A stretch of DNA of 64,000 bases from Fuscovulum sp. (GCA_035192965.1 CP136571.1:3242501-3306500), one strand, 5' to 3'. Counted from the stretch's first letter, positions 7,970-17,606 are shown. A program made the numbers and translations. The notes: a model not told the origin generated them from the letters alone.

Positions 7970-9604
7970 TTACTCTGTCGAAGTCGCGGCCAAATGGCGG
8001 AAAAGGATGCGCGCTACGCGGTCGGGACATTCGATTTGCGGAACATGACCTGCATGCGCCAAAAGGTGAAGGGCGAAATCACCCTCTGCCGAAAGCGCCT
8101 GCCGATACGGAAGGATATGGTCTTTACGGCCCCAGATGAGCGTTGTTGGCGCCTCGAGGCGGTTGATCGCGGCGCGCAGGTCAAAGGGTTGCACGCCATC
8201 CGGAAACAGCACTTCACCCATATCGGCCTGCGCGGCACGCAGAGCGGGATCGGCGCGCAGTTTCATGGCCGCGCGGGCGTAATCGTCGCTGATGCCGTCC
8301 GGCATAGCTGTCAGGCGGCGCAGCCACGGGACCAAGCTTTCGGGGCGGCTTGCGCGAGTGATCCCTGACAAAACGGCTGCGTCGATCTCGGGGCCAAGTC
8401 CTGCTGGGGCAATCAGTGATAAGCTTGCCACACGGCGGGGCCGAATGTCCGCCATGGCGATGGCCAGCGCACCACCAAGCGAATGGCCCAGAAGATGCAC
8501 GCGGCCCAGATCGCGCGTGGCGTCATCAAATGCCTCGACCATCATTCGGGCCAAGTCGGAAAAGCTGGTGATGTGGCGGCGGGGCGAACGTCCATGACTG
8601 GGCAGGTCAATTCGGATCAGGGCACGTTCTGGGCCAAGCGCCTTTTCCAGTGGGGCCCAGCTTTGGCTGTCGGCGGTGAAGCCGTGCAGAAGCACCAGCG
8701 GAATGCCAGTGCCCTTGCGATGGCTGACATGCAGCTTGCCTGTCTGTGCTGTCCATCCCGCGAGAGAGTCCAACGGCGCCGCTTGTTCCATCCGGGCTGA
8801 CAGATAAGCTGCCACATCGTCGCGCTGGATGCGGCCTTTTGGGCCGGTCCCCGGGATACCCTCCAGCGCGACATTGCCCTCACGGGCGGCGGCGCGCGCG
8901 GCGGGTGTTGCGCGAAGCTCCTCACCCACAAGCATCGTTGGAGAGGGTTGAGTCTCGGCCATAGTCTGTATCGGGTTGGGTGAAGGCGGCGCTTCCTGCC
9001 CGGTGGTTGCGACGCGGATAGACGTTTCGGGAGCCCGTCCCGCGGCCATGCCGTCAGGATAGATATAGGCCACCACGCTGCCCACGGGCACCTTGTCACC
9101 GGGCCGGGCGGTGATGTGATGCAGGGTGCCGGAGGCTGGAGCCTCTACCTCCATCGCGGCCTTGTCGGTTTCGATGTCGAACAACGCCGCGCCTTTCGTC
9201 ACTTGATCGCCTTCGGTGGCGTGCCAGACAGCCAAGGTGCCGTGGGACATATCCATGTCCACCTTTGGCAAGATCACCTCGACCGGGCCAACTGATACGG
9301 GCGCGGCGGAAACAGCTGACTTCCCAGATGGGTCGGCGAGCGCAAAGTTTGTTTGTTCAGATTCGCCGTCGCCGAGGATCAGCGCGATGACCGTGCCCAC
9401 CGCCACCTTGTCGCCGGGCTGCGCAAAGACAGAATGCAGGCGGCCGGAGGCTGGGGCCTCTACCTCCATTGCGGCCTTGTCGGTTTCGATGTCGAACAAG
9501 GGGGCGCCCTTCATCACCCTGTCGCCCGGTGCAGCATGCCAGACAGCAAGGGTGCCGTGGGACATGTCCATGTCCACTTTGGGCAGGATCACTTCGACCG
9601 GCAT
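7970..9604 (-). CDS. AcoC-like E2: two lipoyl domains, E3-binding domain, alpha/beta hydrolase
   Basis: 544 aa. Residues 3-78 and 107-182 are two nearly identical lipoyl domains (lipoyl lysines K43 and K148 in ETDKAAM). A peripheral-subunit-binding domain follows near 230-268 (RATPAARAAAREGNVALEGI). The C-terminus (about 288-544) is an alpha/beta hydrolase with HGF oxyanion motif, nucleophile S375 in GHSLG, an acid in GRKDHI and a histidine in AHAGH. This replaces the chloramphenicol-acetyltransferase-like catalytic domain of pyruvate dehydrogenase E2, as known for acetoin-dehydrogenase AcoC. It should accept an acyl group from the adjacent E1 and pass it to CoA. A duplicated lipoyl domain is unusual. 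No E3 gene lies nearby. Confidence 0.85.
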   Translation of the reverse strand: MPVEVILPKVDMDMSHGTLAVWHAAPGDRVMKGAPLFDIETDKAAMEVEAPASGRLHSVFAQPGDKVAVGTVIALILGDGESEQTNFALADPSGKSAVSAAPVSVGPVEVILPKVDMDMSHGTLAVWHATEGDQVTKGAALFDIETDKAAMEVEAPASGTLHHITARPGDKVPVGSVVAYIYPDGMAAGRAPETSIRVATTGQEAPPSPNPIQTMAETQPSPTMLVGEELRATPAARAAAREGNVALEGIPGTGPKGRIQRDDVAAYLSARMEQAAPLDSLAGWTAQTGKLHVSHRKGTGIPLVLLHGFTADSQSWAPLEKALGPERALIRIDLPSHGRSPRRHITSFSDLARMMVEAFDDATRDLGRVHLLGHSLGGALAIAMADIRPRRVASLSLIAPAGLGPEIDAAVLSGITRASRPESLVPWLRRLTAMPDGISDDYARAAMKLRADPALRAAQADMGEVLFPDGVQPFDLRAAINRLEAPTTLIWGRKDHILPYRQALSAEGDFALHLLAHAGHVPQIECPDRVARILFRHLAATSTE

Positions 9605-9607
9605 TCC

Positions 9608-10621
9608 TTATACCTCGCGCCGCGTCAGTCGGCGGGCGGCGAATTCGATCGTGTCGACCTGAGGCACAGAGGCGCGTTCCAGGTCAGGGTTGTAGGGCAC
9701 AGGCGCGTCTGCCGCGCCCAAGCGCAGAATCGGTGCATCGAGAAAATCGAAAGCGTCGCTTTCAGCCACGATCGCGCTGATTTCCGCGCCAACACCAAAG
9801 GCCTTTACCCCTTCGTATACAACCATCAGACGGCCCGTCTTGCGCACAGATGCAAGGATCGTCTCGCTGTCGATTGGGCGGATCGATCGCAAGTCGATCA
9901 CCTCGGCACTGATGCCGTCCTTGGCCAGCCGCTCTGCCGCTTCAAGCGCGCGATGCACCATGATCGACCCAGCAACGATGGTCAGATCAGTGCCGGTCCG
10001 GCGCACCATCGCCTTTCCGATGGGTGTCTTGTAGCTGCCTGCCGGGACCGGGCCTTTCATTTTGTAGAGCAGCTTGTGTTCAAAGATCATCACCGGGTCA
10101 GGGTCGGCCAGCGCGGCCAGCAGCATCCCCTTGGCATCCTCGGGGGTGCTGGGTTGCAAAACCTTAAGCCCCGGCACATGGCCGAACCACGCCTCGATGG
10201 ATTGCGAATGCTGCGCCGCCGCTCCGGTGCCGGAGCCCGATGGCAGGCGGAACACCAACGGAACCGATGCCTCTCCCCCAAGCATGTAGCGCAGCTTGGC
10301 AGCCTGGTTGACGATCTGCTCCATGGCCAGCATCGCGAAATCCGAGAACTGGAATTCGAAGATCGGCTTCAGCCCAGTGAGCGCCGCGCCCACGGCAACA
10401 CCTGCACCGCCCAATTCCGAAATTGGCGTATCCATGACGCGATCCGTGCCGAACTTGTCGACCAGATCAAGCGTCACCTGAAAAGCCCCGCCATAGACGC
10501 CGATATCTTCGCCCATCAGGATCACGGTCGGGTCCGCCTCCATGGCGATGGCCATGGCTTCGCGGATGGCCTCCGCATAGGTGAGGGTGCGCAGCCCCTG
10601 GTCCTGGATCATGGCGTTCAT
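9608..10621 (-). CDS. Acetoin-dehydrogenase-like E1 component, beta subunit
   Basis: Thiamine-diphosphate-dependent E1 beta subunit of 337 aa (transketolase pyrimidine-binding plus C-terminal domains). It shows [29 protein letters not shown] at the start and the [19 protein letters not shown] region near 80-98, matching AcoB/PdhB-type proteins. It lies one codon downstream of E1 alpha and 3 bp before E2, in one transcription unit. With E1 alpha it would decarboxylate or cleave an alpha-hydroxyketone or 2-oxoacid and acylate the E2 lipoate. The E2 type favours an acetoin-like substrate. Confidence 0.85.
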   Translation of the reverse strand: MNAMIQDQGLRTLTYAEAIREAMAIAMEADPTVILMGEDIGVYGGAFQVTLDLVDKFGTDRVMDTPISELGGAGVAVGAALTGLKPIFEFQFSDFAMLAMEQIVNQAAKLRYMLGGEASVPLVFRLPSGSGTGAAAQHSQSIEAWFGHVPGLKVLQPSTPEDAKGMLLAALADPDPVMIFEHKLLYKMKGPVPAGSYKTPIGKAMVRRTGTDLTIVAGSIMVHRALEAAERLAKDGISAEVIDLRSIRPIDSETILASVRKTGRLMVVYEGVKAFGVGAEISAIVAESDAFDFLDAPILRLGAADAPVPYNPDLERASVPQVDTIEFAARRLTRREV

Positions 10622-10622
10622 C

Positions 10623-11627
10623 TCATTCCTCCGCGTAGACGTAGCGGGTCACTTCGGAAACATTTGGGGCGGAACTCGCCTTGGCAAACTCGATGCCAGC
10701 TTCCATGTCCGCCACCGCACCTGCGGCGATGGCATCGGCCCCAGCCTCGTCCAGAATGCCATGTGCGACGAGTTCGGCCCGGAAGCGTGCGATGGGATCG
10801 CGGGTCATCCAGTCCTCGATCTCTTCCTTGGTGCGATAGCGGTTTCGGTCCGATTTGGAATGGCCGCGCCAGCGGTAGGTGATGTTTTCCACCAGCGACG
10901 GCCCTTCGCCGGAACGGGCGCGTGCTATTGCGATATGCACCGCCTCGGCCACGGCAGAGAAATCATTGCCGTCCACCGTAATGCCCGGCATCGAATAGGC
11001 GGCGGCACGGTCCGATATCCGTGCCACGGCTGTTGACCGCTTGATCGATGTGGACATGCCATACTGGTTGTTTTCACAGACGAAGATGACCGGCAGCTTC
11101 CAGATCGACGCCATATTCAGCGCCTCATGGAACGCGCCTTCATTGTTTGCGCCATCGCCGAAGAAGCAGACGGTCACATCGCTTTTGCCCAATCGCTTGG
11201 CCGATAGTGCGGACCCGACTGCGATGGGCAGTCCGCCACCCACGATCCCGTTTGCGCCAAGGTTGCCGGTTTTCACATCAGCAATATGCATGGAACCGCC
11301 GCGCCCGTGGCAATAGCCGGTTTCCTTACCAAAGAATTCGGCAAACATCCGGCCCACATCGGCCCCCTTGGCGATGCAATGACCATGCCCGCGATGGGTG
11401 GAGGTGATCTTGTCGCTGTCGGTCAATTCCATGCAGGTCGCCATGGCGCTGGCCTCTTGCCCGATGGACAGGTGCATCGTGCCGTGGATCAGGCCGCGGG
11501 TATAGCTGTCTTCGGCCCCCTCTTCGAAGCGCCGGATCAGATACATCCGCTTCAGCGCCTCGCGCAGTAGGTCCGGCGCATAGGTGCGGATAGCAAAGGG
11601 GCGGTTGTCGGGCGCGGTCATGGTCAC
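10623..11627 (-). CDS. Acetoin-dehydrogenase-like E1 component, alpha subunit
   Basis: 334 aa, dehydrogenase E1 family. The thiamine-diphosphate/Mg motif starts at [20 protein letters not shown] and ends at [11 protein letters not shown]; a [11 protein letters not shown] loop and [10 protein letters not shown] give the usual active-site histidines. The family includes pyruvate dehydrogenase, branched-chain dehydrogenase and acetoin dehydrogenase. The neighbouring E2 with an alpha/beta-hydrolase domain points to the AcoA subgroup. The start overlaps the StrU-like gene by 4 bp, so translation is coupled. Substrate not determined by sequence. Confidence 0.85.
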   Translation of the reverse strand: MTMTAPDNRPFAIRTYAPDLLREALKRMYLIRRFEEGAEDSYTRGLIHGTMHLSIGQEASAMATCMELTDSDKITSTHRGHGHCIAKGADVGRMFAEFFGKETGYCHGRGGSMHIADVKTGNLGANGIVGGGLPIAVGSALSAKRLGKSDVTVCFFGDGANNEGAFHEALNMASIWKLPVIFVCENNQYGMSTSIKRSTAVARISDRAAAYSMPGITVDGNDFSAVAEAVHIAIARARSGEGPSLVENITYRWRGHSKSDRNRYRTKEEIEDWMTRDPIARFRAELVAHGILDEAGADAIAAGAVADMEAGIEFAKASSAPNVSEVTRYVYAEE

Positions 11628-12943
11628 AGGCCCAGCATCCTGTCCTGCCGGGAGCGCAGGGCGGCGATCTTGCTGTCTGCAGGTACGGCAGCGTTGGCAT
11701 AGGTAATCAACTCGCCTTTGCGGATCGGCGTGGTGACCTTTGCCCCGGTCAGGAGCCCGCAGGGAACTGCCCCGGCGCCGCGCGCCTCGCCTGCTTCCAT
11801 GATCCAGGCACGGTAGCAGTATTCGCCGATCTGATCGAGGGTGTCTCCCACCGCCAGGTCCTTCTTGGCGACGGCACAGACCTCTGCCACCGGGCGGGAC
11901 AGGGGGACCATGTCGGCCTTGCCGTATAGAACGACGCGGGCACAGGTCAGCGGCACTTCAAGCGATGTCAGGTGATAGGGACGAAAGAAGGTGAAGTAGG
12001 GGCCTTTGCCCATCTTCAGGTCTTCCATGCGTTCCCAGATGCGGGGATGGTCCATTTCGGCAACTACAAAGACGCCCGGAGCCACGCCTTTGCCGATGGT
12101 GTAATCGACGCGCCCTTCGGCCGAGGAAAGCAGCCCGCCAGCCGAGGCCGGGATCAGCATTTTGTTCAATTCGTCGCGGCCCGCAGCGGGGCCGTGCATT
12201 CCCGGCTTGTCGGGAATCAGGCCGGTTGCATTGGCGATTGCGGCCATTTCCACCATGGTCTTTGACCCATCGACAAATTCAACCAGCATCCGGGGGTTCA
12301 TGTGGCGGCGGATAGCCTCTTCGGTGTATTCCGCTGGGGTCGCGTCGATGTTGAGCGGATTGTTCTTGCCCTTGCCTGCGCTGATGATGCGGTGGCCCAT
12401 GGCGGACACGAATTCGATCAATTCCATACAGGAAGACGGCTCGTCCCCCGCGCCAAGGGAATAGATGACACCCAGCCGCTCCGCTTCGGACCGCAGGTAA
12501 GCGCCGATGGTCACGTCGGCTTCGACGTTCATCATCACAAGATGCTTGCCGCGTTCCATCGCACGCAGGCCGATCTCAGCCCCGACGGATGGAACGCCGG
12601 TGGCGTCCACCACCACATCAATCAGCCCAGCTTCGAGCAGTGCATCGACATTGTCGGTCACTGCAACCTTGCCGGCCTCCATCGCCCGGTTTGCCGCGTC
12701 GGCTGAGGATACCTCCTGCACCCGATCCAGATTGCCATAGGCGATCTCGACGGATTTCGCCGCCGCGCCGGGTTTCAGTTCGCTGATCCCCCCGATTTCG
12801 ATGCCGCTCATATGCGCGACGCGGCTCACGATGTCTGTGCCCATCTCGCCCGCACCGACGAGGCCGATGCGAATCGGCTTTCCGCCATCGGCGCGGATGG
12901 CCAGATCCTTGGCCAGGCCGGTCAGGGCGACGTTGGTGGGCAT
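11624..12943 (-). CDS. StrU/homoserine-dehydrogenase-like NAD(P) oxidoreductase with SAF domain
   Basis: 439 aa. The N-terminus is a Rossmann fold (IRIGLVGAGEMGTDIV, residues 24-39) related to homoserine dehydrogenase and to streptomycin-cluster StrU. The C-terminal third (from about 350) is a SAF-like beta domain (AVAKKDLAVGDTLDQIG ... ITYANAAVP). Such proteins are found in catabolic clusters for branched or unusual sugars and are thought to oxidise or isomerise a sugar derivative; the reaction is not established. First gene of the leftward operon, with a good GGAGG site just before the start. It likely prepares the substrate cleaved by the E1/E2 enzymes downstream. Confidence 0.75.
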   Translation of the reverse strand: MPTNVALTGLAKDLAIRADGGKPIRIGLVGAGEMGTDIVSRVAHMSGIEIGGISELKPGAAAKSVEIAYGNLDRVQEVSSADAANRAMEAGKVAVTDNVDALLEAGLIDVVVDATGVPSVGAEIGLRAMERGKHLVMMNVEADVTIGAYLRSEAERLGVIYSLGAGDEPSSCMELIEFVSAMGHRIISAGKGKNNPLNIDATPAEYTEEAIRRHMNPRMLVEFVDGSKTMVEMAAIANATGLIPDKPGMHGPAAGRDELNKMLIPASAGGLLSSAEGRVDYTIGKGVAPGVFVVAEMDHPRIWERMEDLKMGKGPYFTFFRPYHLTSLEVPLTCARVVLYGKADMVPLSRPVAEVCAVAKKDLAVGDTLDQIGEYCYRAWIMEAGEARGAGAVPCGLLTGAKVTTPIRKGELITYANAAVPADSKIAALRSRQDRMLGL

Positions 12944-12980
12944 AGGGGTTCCTCCTTTGGCATTTGCAGGTCACGCTATT

Positions 12981-13013
12981 TGAACTTTTGTTTGCATGTC
13001 AATCAAGAGTTCA
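12981..13013. promoter_or_regulatory. 33-bp inverted repeat upstream of the StrU/aco-like operon
   Basis: Arms TGAACTTTTG and CAAGAGTTCA (9 of 10 pairs complementary) flank a 13-nt spacer, 38 bp upstream of the leftward start codon at 12943. The long, widely spaced arms suit a tetrameric SorC-type regulator such as the one encoded at 6980-7945. The binding assignment is inferred. Confidence 0.5.
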
Positions 13014-13047
13014 TGCTGCAGCGCAGAAAATCAGCGAAAAAATCTCG

Positions 13048-13077
13048 TTGACAGGCAATAAGCGTTGCACACATTAT
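13048..13077 (+). promoter_or_regulatory. Sigma-70-like promoter for the ABC transporter/kinase operon
   Basis: TTGACA at 13048-13053 and CATTAT at 13072-13077 are separated by 18 bp, about 130 bp upstream of the binding-protein start. The -10 abuts the inverted repeat at 13078-13111, so a repressor bound there would block initiation. Confidence 0.5.
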
Positions 13078-13111
13078 ATTTTTGCGAGACGGAAGTTCAT
13101 TTCGCAAAAAT
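13078..13111. promoter_or_regulatory. 34-bp perfect inverted repeat overlapping the rightward promoter
   Basis: Arms ATTTTTGCGA and TCGCAAAAAT are perfectly complementary over 10 bp, with a 14-nt spacer. Size and spacing resemble the repeat at 12981-13013, although the arm sequences differ; both contain an AGTTCAT string. Probable operator, and possibly a leader hairpin in the transcript. Confidence 0.5.
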
Positions 13112-13207
13112 CTGGCTGGGGGAGCTTTCGTAAGCGGCAGCCTCTACGCCCGGCTTGCGCGCAGTGCGGCTAACCGATCAAGTGTCGTCAAAGGGAGGAC
13201 TAACATA

Positions 13208-14761
13208 ATGACCATTCGTTTCGGGGGCATGTCCCGCCGTTCGTTCCTGCGTACAGGGGCGGCATTTGGTGTTGCCGCGGGTGCGGTCGGATTGAAGACG
13301 CCTGCGCTGGCACAGTCTGGCTTGCCGGACATTCAGGCCACGCTCGATGGGATCTCTGTCGCAAACTATGTTCGCGAAGACTATCGCAAGCTCTACAACA
13401 TGTCGGATGAACCGCTGTGGGATCCGGCCAAGGACTGGATCCGCACGGTTGATTGGGAAAAGGTACGGTCCGAGTTGGGAGGCACGACCGTACGCTTTGC
13501 CATCGGCGCGGCAGATCAGGAATCGGCGGCCGAAGGGCTAAAGCCATTCGAGGCGCTTTCGGGCATCAAGGTGGAGCTGGTGCCAATCCCGGATGACAGC
13601 ATCTATGACAAGGCGATTTCCGAGTTCATTTCGGGCAATGCGTCCTTTGATGCGCTGCAGTTCTTTTCGGCCTGGCTGGGTGACTTTGCTGCGCCGGGCT
13701 TCCTTGCCCCGCTGGATGACTTTGCCGCGAAATGGAACCTGCCGCTGGACGATTTCTATGACACCTATCGTCTGAACTATGGTTATTTCGGTGGCAAGCT
13801 GGTTGGCCTGCCGTTCGACTGCGACATCCAGATGGTGCATCTGCGCAAGTCGGTGCTGGAGCCGATTCTGGGTGGCCCTATCGACCTTGTGAATTCGGTT
13901 CCGACCTATGACGAACTGATCCGCATCACGGGCGAGGCGAACAAGCTGGGCGGTGGTGTGGCGGGGATCGGTCTGCTTGGCGCACGCGGCTTCTGGTCGA
14001 CCTACACTTGGGAACACATCGCGGCACAGGCCGGGATGCAGCTTTTTGACGCCAACTGGAACCCGACGCTGAACACCGATGCCGGCATGAAGGGTATGGA
14101 AACGCTGCTGGCGCTGGCCCAGAACGCTATTGAGGGCGTCTCTGGTGCAGGCTGGGGCGAAAACCGCGCGGCCTGGCTGGGTGGTCAGGTGGCGGCGAAC
14201 ATCAGCTGGCAGGATAGCGGCACGCAGGCCATGCGTCCGGATCAGAGCCAGATCGTCGATGATTTCGTCACCATCTACGAACCCCGCATCAGCGGCGGCG
14301 TTTTTGCCCCGCCGAATATCGCGGGTTCCACCTCGGTTGTGACGGCCACCAGCCAGAACCCCGAGGGCGCGTTCCTGATGCTGGCCTTCCTGACCACCTC
14401 GTCGATCATGGCGATGAACGAGGCCAACGCCAACGGCGTGGCCCCCGGTTATCGTTCGGTGTTGTCGAATGAGCGTCTGCGCGCAGTTTCACAGCCGATG
14501 AAGGTCTGGGCTGACAGCCTTGAGCATGCGTGGTGCAGCCCACGTCTGCCAGGGATGTTCGAGATGGAGCAAGCCTTGGGCAACGAGATCAACCGCGCCA
14601 TCACCGGGCAGATCACCGCGAAAGAAGCGTTGGATAACGGTCAGGCGGCGTGGAAGTCGATCATGGAGAAGAACGGCTTCAAGGATGGCGGTGGCCCGGT
14701 GGCCTATGCCGATGTTGCGCCGGGTCTTTATGTCGGTGGCGGAAAAGCCCTGCCGTTCTGA
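13208..14761 (+). CDS. Carbohydrate ABC transporter substrate-binding protein (Tat-exported)
   Basis: 517 aa family-1 extracellular solute-binding protein. The start ATG at 13208 follows AAGGGAGG; a longer frame to 13082 lacks a site. Residues 1-36 are a twin-arginine signal (SRRSFLRTGAA, cleavage near ALAQ), so the protein is probably folded before export. The mature part shows the usual SBP layout (PDDSIYDKAISEFISGNASFDALQFFSAW near 133-161). First gene of a rightward operon with two permeases, an ATPase and a PfkB kinase. The substrate is presumably the compound degraded by the divergent operon. It is longer than most SBPs of this class (about 420 aa). Confidence 0.85.
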   Translation: MTIRFGGMSRRSFLRTGAAFGVAAGAVGLKTPALAQSGLPDIQATLDGISVANYVREDYRKLYNMSDEPLWDPAKDWIRTVDWEKVRSELGGTTVRFAIGAADQESAAEGLKPFEALSGIKVELVPIPDDSIYDKAISEFISGNASFDALQFFSAWLGDFAAPGFLAPLDDFAAKWNLPLDDFYDTYRLNYGYFGGKLVGLPFDCDIQMVHLRKSVLEPILGGPIDLVNSVPTYDELIRITGEANKLGGGVAGIGLLGARGFWSTYTWEHIAAQAGMQLFDANWNPTLNTDAGMKGMETLLALAQNAIEGVSGAGWGENRAAWLGGQVAANISWQDSGTQAMRPDQSQIVDDFVTIYEPRISGGVFAPPNIAGSTSVVTATSQNPEGAFLMLAFLTTSSIMAMNEANANGVAPGYRSVLSNERLRAVSQPMKVWADSLEHAWCSPRLPGMFEMEQALGNEINRAITGQITAKEALDNGQAAWKSIMEKNGFKDGGGPVAYADVAPGLYVGGGKALPF

Positions 14762-14765
14762 TCAG

Positions 14766-15713
14766 ATGACAACCAAAGCTCCCTTGGTTTCGGCGGCGGG
14801 GGTGGCGAAAGCCACCCCCAACCGCAGGAACACCGGCCCCCGTCGCCGAAGCCCCGCCCTGCGCAAGGCTTTTCCCTATCTGCTTCTCGCCCCGGCCATG
14901 GCTTATCTTTTGGTGATCACCCTGTATCCGGGGTTGTTTGCCATCTATCAAAGCCTGTTCGTTGTGAAATTCCTGACATGGGAATGGACGGGACTGGGCA
15001 ACTATTCCGCAATTCTGCAGGACCGCGAATTCTGGGCAGCTCTTGGCAATACTGCGATCATCGGGGGCATTTCGCTGACCCTGCAAACCGCCATAGCCTT
15101 GACGATTGCCTATTTCGCCTATCGCGACCCCTTCATTCGGGGTTGGCGCATCGTCTATCTGATGCCGATGCTGTTCATGCCCTCGGCGGTGGCCTTCATC
15201 TGGAAACTGGCCTTCAATGACGGGCGGGTAATTTCCAACCTTTTGATGTCGGTCGGTCTGGTCGATGGCAATGTCGATTGGCTTGGAAATGTCTGGCTGG
15301 CGCGAATGACGCTGATCGTTGCCGATGTCTGGCAGTGGACGCCGTTCCTGTTCATCATCTTCGTTGCCGCCCTTCAGGGGCAGGATCAGGAAATAGAAGA
15401 GGCCGCCCGTCTGGACGGGGCAAGCTGGCCGTCGATCTTCTGGAACATCTCGCTGCCCATGATGCGGCCTGTGATCGTGGTCGCGGTCACGCTGCGCGGC
15501 ATCGATATTACGACGATGTTCACCAACGTCTTTGTCATGACGCAGGGCACGCCGGGCGGTGCCACGGAAACAATGAGCTATTTCATCTACCGTCAGGGCT
15601 TTCGCATGTTCAACTTCGGCTATGCTTCGGCGGCATCGGTCTTGATGCTGATCCTGACAATCATCATCGCGCAGACCGTGGTGAAACGCGCCTTCCATTC
15701 GGGAAAGAAGTAG
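14766..15713 (+). CDS. Carbohydrate ABC transporter permease (MalF/UgpA type)
   Basis: 315 aa, six predicted membrane segments, CUT1-family permease. ATG at 14766 lies 4 bp after the binding-protein stop; longer frames overlap that gene and are rejected. The EAA loop reads EIEEAARLDGASWPSIFWNISLPMMRP near residues 209-235, which contacts the MalK-like ATPase. The N-terminal 35 residues are basic and soluble. It pairs with the next permease, whose start directly abuts this stop. Confidence 0.85.
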   Translation: MTTKAPLVSAAGVAKATPNRRNTGPRRRSPALRKAFPYLLLAPAMAYLLVITLYPGLFAIYQSLFVVKFLTWEWTGLGNYSAILQDREFWAALGNTAIIGGISLTLQTAIALTIAYFAYRDPFIRGWRIVYLMPMLFMPSAVAFIWKLAFNDGRVISNLLMSVGLVDGNVDWLGNVWLARMTLIVADVWQWTPFLFIIFVAALQGQDQEIEEAARLDGASWPSIFWNISLPMMRPVIVVAVTLRGIDITTMFTNVFVMTQGTPGGATETMSYFIYRQGFRMFNFGYASAASVLMLILTIIIAQTVVKRAFHSGKK

Positions 15714-16556
15714 ATGGCAAAGTATCGCAAGACACGCGGCGAAAGCCTGCTGCTTCGCTATATCGTGCTGGGCGGCTGGGCGCTGGTCTGCCTGCTGCCG
15801 ATCCTGTGGTTCCTGTCCATTGGCTTTCGTCCCCGGACCGAGGTGATCACGCCCGTCCCGATCTATTGGCCGACTTGGTCGCTTGATGCCTGGCACCTAT
15901 TGATGAGCGATTGGCCAATCGCGCAGTACCTCCGAAATTCCGTGATTGCGGTGGCAGGGTCTGTGATCATTGACCTGATCCTTGCCATCCCGGCGGCCTA
16001 TGCCCTGTCACGGTATGAGTTCAAAGGACGCGAGGATATTGGGTTCTACATCCTGTCCACGCGCATGATGGCACCTGCGATCGTGGCCGTGCCGATCTTC
16101 TTTCTGTTCAAGACGATGGGGCTTCTGGATTCGGTTTGGGCGTTGATGCTGATCTATGCGGCGATCAACCTGTCGTTGGTGACTTGGATCATCCGCAGCT
16201 ACATGCTGGACATCCCGAAGGAACTTGAAGATGCGGCGCGCACAGATGGGGCAGGAGATTTGCGTATCCTATGGGAAATCATCATTCCCGCTTGTCTCCC
16301 CGGCATCATCACCGCCGCCGTGATCGCGGCCATCTTTGCGATCAATGAGTTTCTGTTCACGCTGCTCATCGCCTCGACCGCTAACGCCTATACCATGTCG
16401 GTGGCGCTGGCGAATTTCACCGGCGGTTCGGACGGCATCATCTACAATGCAATCGCCCTCGTTTCGTTCATCGCCTTCGTGCCGATCCTGATCCTTGTGA
16501 TCCTGATTCAAAAGCACCTGTCGCGCGGTCTGACGATGGGCGCAGTGAAAGGATAA
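15714..16556 (+). CDS. Carbohydrate ABC transporter permease (MalG/UgpE type)
   Basis: 280 aa, six membrane segments, second CUT1 permease. The EAA motif LEDAARTDGAGDLRILWEIIIPACLPGI lies near residues 167-194. The start codon immediately follows the stop of the preceding permease, so the two are translated together. It forms the heterodimeric channel energised by the ATPase encoded at 16560. Confidence 0.85.
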   Translation: MAKYRKTRGESLLLRYIVLGGWALVCLLPILWFLSIGFRPRTEVITPVPIYWPTWSLDAWHLLMSDWPIAQYLRNSVIAVAGSVIIDLILAIPAAYALSRYEFKGREDIGFYILSTRMMAPAIVAVPIFFLFKTMGLLDSVWALMLIYAAINLSLVTWIIRSYMLDIPKELEDAARTDGAGDLRILWEIIIPACLPGIITAAVIAAIFAINEFLFTLLIASTANAYTMSVALANFTGGSDGIIYNAIALVSFIAFVPILILVILIQKHLSRGLTMGAVKG

Positions 16557-16559
16557 GCC

Positions 16560-17606
16560 ATGGCCTCGATCCAACTTCAGAATATCGTCAAACGATATGG
16601 TGGCTTTGTGGGGGTTCAGGACATCTCGCTCGACATAGCGGATGAGGAGTTTCTGGTTCTGCTTGGCCCATCGGGCTGTGGCAAGACCACGACAATGCGC
16701 ATGATTGCCGGCCTTGAAGAACCTACCGCGGGCGAAATCGTGATCGGCGGGGAGGTGGTGAACGACATCGACGCGCGGGACCGCGACGTTGCGATGGTGT
16801 TTCAGGGCTATGCCCTATACCCGAACATGTCGATCTATGAGAATATCCGCTTTCCCTTGCGGATGCGCGGGATACCGGCGTCAGAGCATGATGGGCGTAT
16901 ACGGAAGGCCGCCGACATGGTGGAACTTGGCGCGTTCCTGGACCGCAAACCTGCTGCCCTGTCGGGCGGGCAGCGCCAGCGGGCGGCGCTTGCTCGGGCG
17001 GTTGTCCGGCAGCCGCAGGTGTTCCTGATGGATGAACCGCTGTCTAACTTGGATGCCAAGCTGCGCCAGTCGATGCGGGTGCAGATCAAGCATATGCAGC
17101 GGCAGTTGAAGGTCACCACCGTCTATGTGACGCATGACCAGATCGAGGCGATGACTCTAGCCGACCGGATCGTGATCATGAACAAAGGCGCAATCCAGCA
17201 AGTCGGCACCCCGGACGAGATCTATTCCGATCCGGCGAATACCTTTGTGGCGGGCTTTATCGGCAGCCCCCCCATGAACCTTATCGACGGGGTGGCAAGG
17301 GATGGCCGTTTCACCGCCGACGGAATTTCCGTGCCCTGTCCGCCGCAGGTCTTTGGCAAGGTCACCCTGGGTGTACGGCCAGAGGATTGCCATGTTGGCG
17401 GCGAACATGTGCAGGGTCTTGTCTATGGCGTGGAACCGACCGGCGATGTCACCTATCTGACCGTGCTGGCCGGTGGCAAGAAGCTGGAGGTCAAGGCAGC
17501 ACGCGACTATCGGTCGGACATTGATGTTCCGATCGGAATCTCCCTTGATCCCGCGCATCTGTATTTCTTTGACGAAACTGGTAAGCGCATCCGGGGGGCA
17601 AGATGA
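16560..17606 (+). CDS. Carbohydrate ABC transporter ATP-binding protein (MalK/UgpC type)
   Basis: 348 aa. Walker A GPSGCGKTTT near residues 37-46, Q-loop, signature LSGGQRQR near 135-142, Walker B VFLMDEPLSNLDAKLR near 154-169, and the switch histidine in VTHDQIEA. The C-terminal 110 residues form the TOBE regulatory domain (TLGVRPEDCHVGG) that defines the MalK/UgpC class. The stop overlaps the kinase start by 4 bp. Completes a binding protein-two permeases-ATPase importer. Confidence 0.88.
   Translation: MASIQLQNIVKRYGGFVGVQDISLDIADEEFLVLLGPSGCGKTTTMRMIAGLEEPTAGEIVIGGEVVNDIDARDRDVAMVFQGYALYPNMSIYENIRFPLRMRGIPASEHDGRIRKAADMVELGAFLDRKPAALSGGQRQRAALARAVVRQPQVFLMDEPLSNLDAKLRQSMRVQIKHMQRQLKVTTVYVTHDQIEAMTLADRIVIMNKGAIQQVGTPDEIYSDPANTFVAGFIGSPPMNLIDGVARDGRFTADGISVPCPPQVFGKVTLGVRPEDCHVGGEHVQGLVYGVEPTGDVTYLTVLAGGKKLEVKAARDYRSDIDVPIGISLDPAHLYFFDETGKRIRGAR

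Noticed and set aside
9353..10882. 509-codon plus-strand ORF over acoB/acoC
   Set aside because: Composition is that of an antisense frame and the minus strand encodes clear E1 beta and lipoyl domains.
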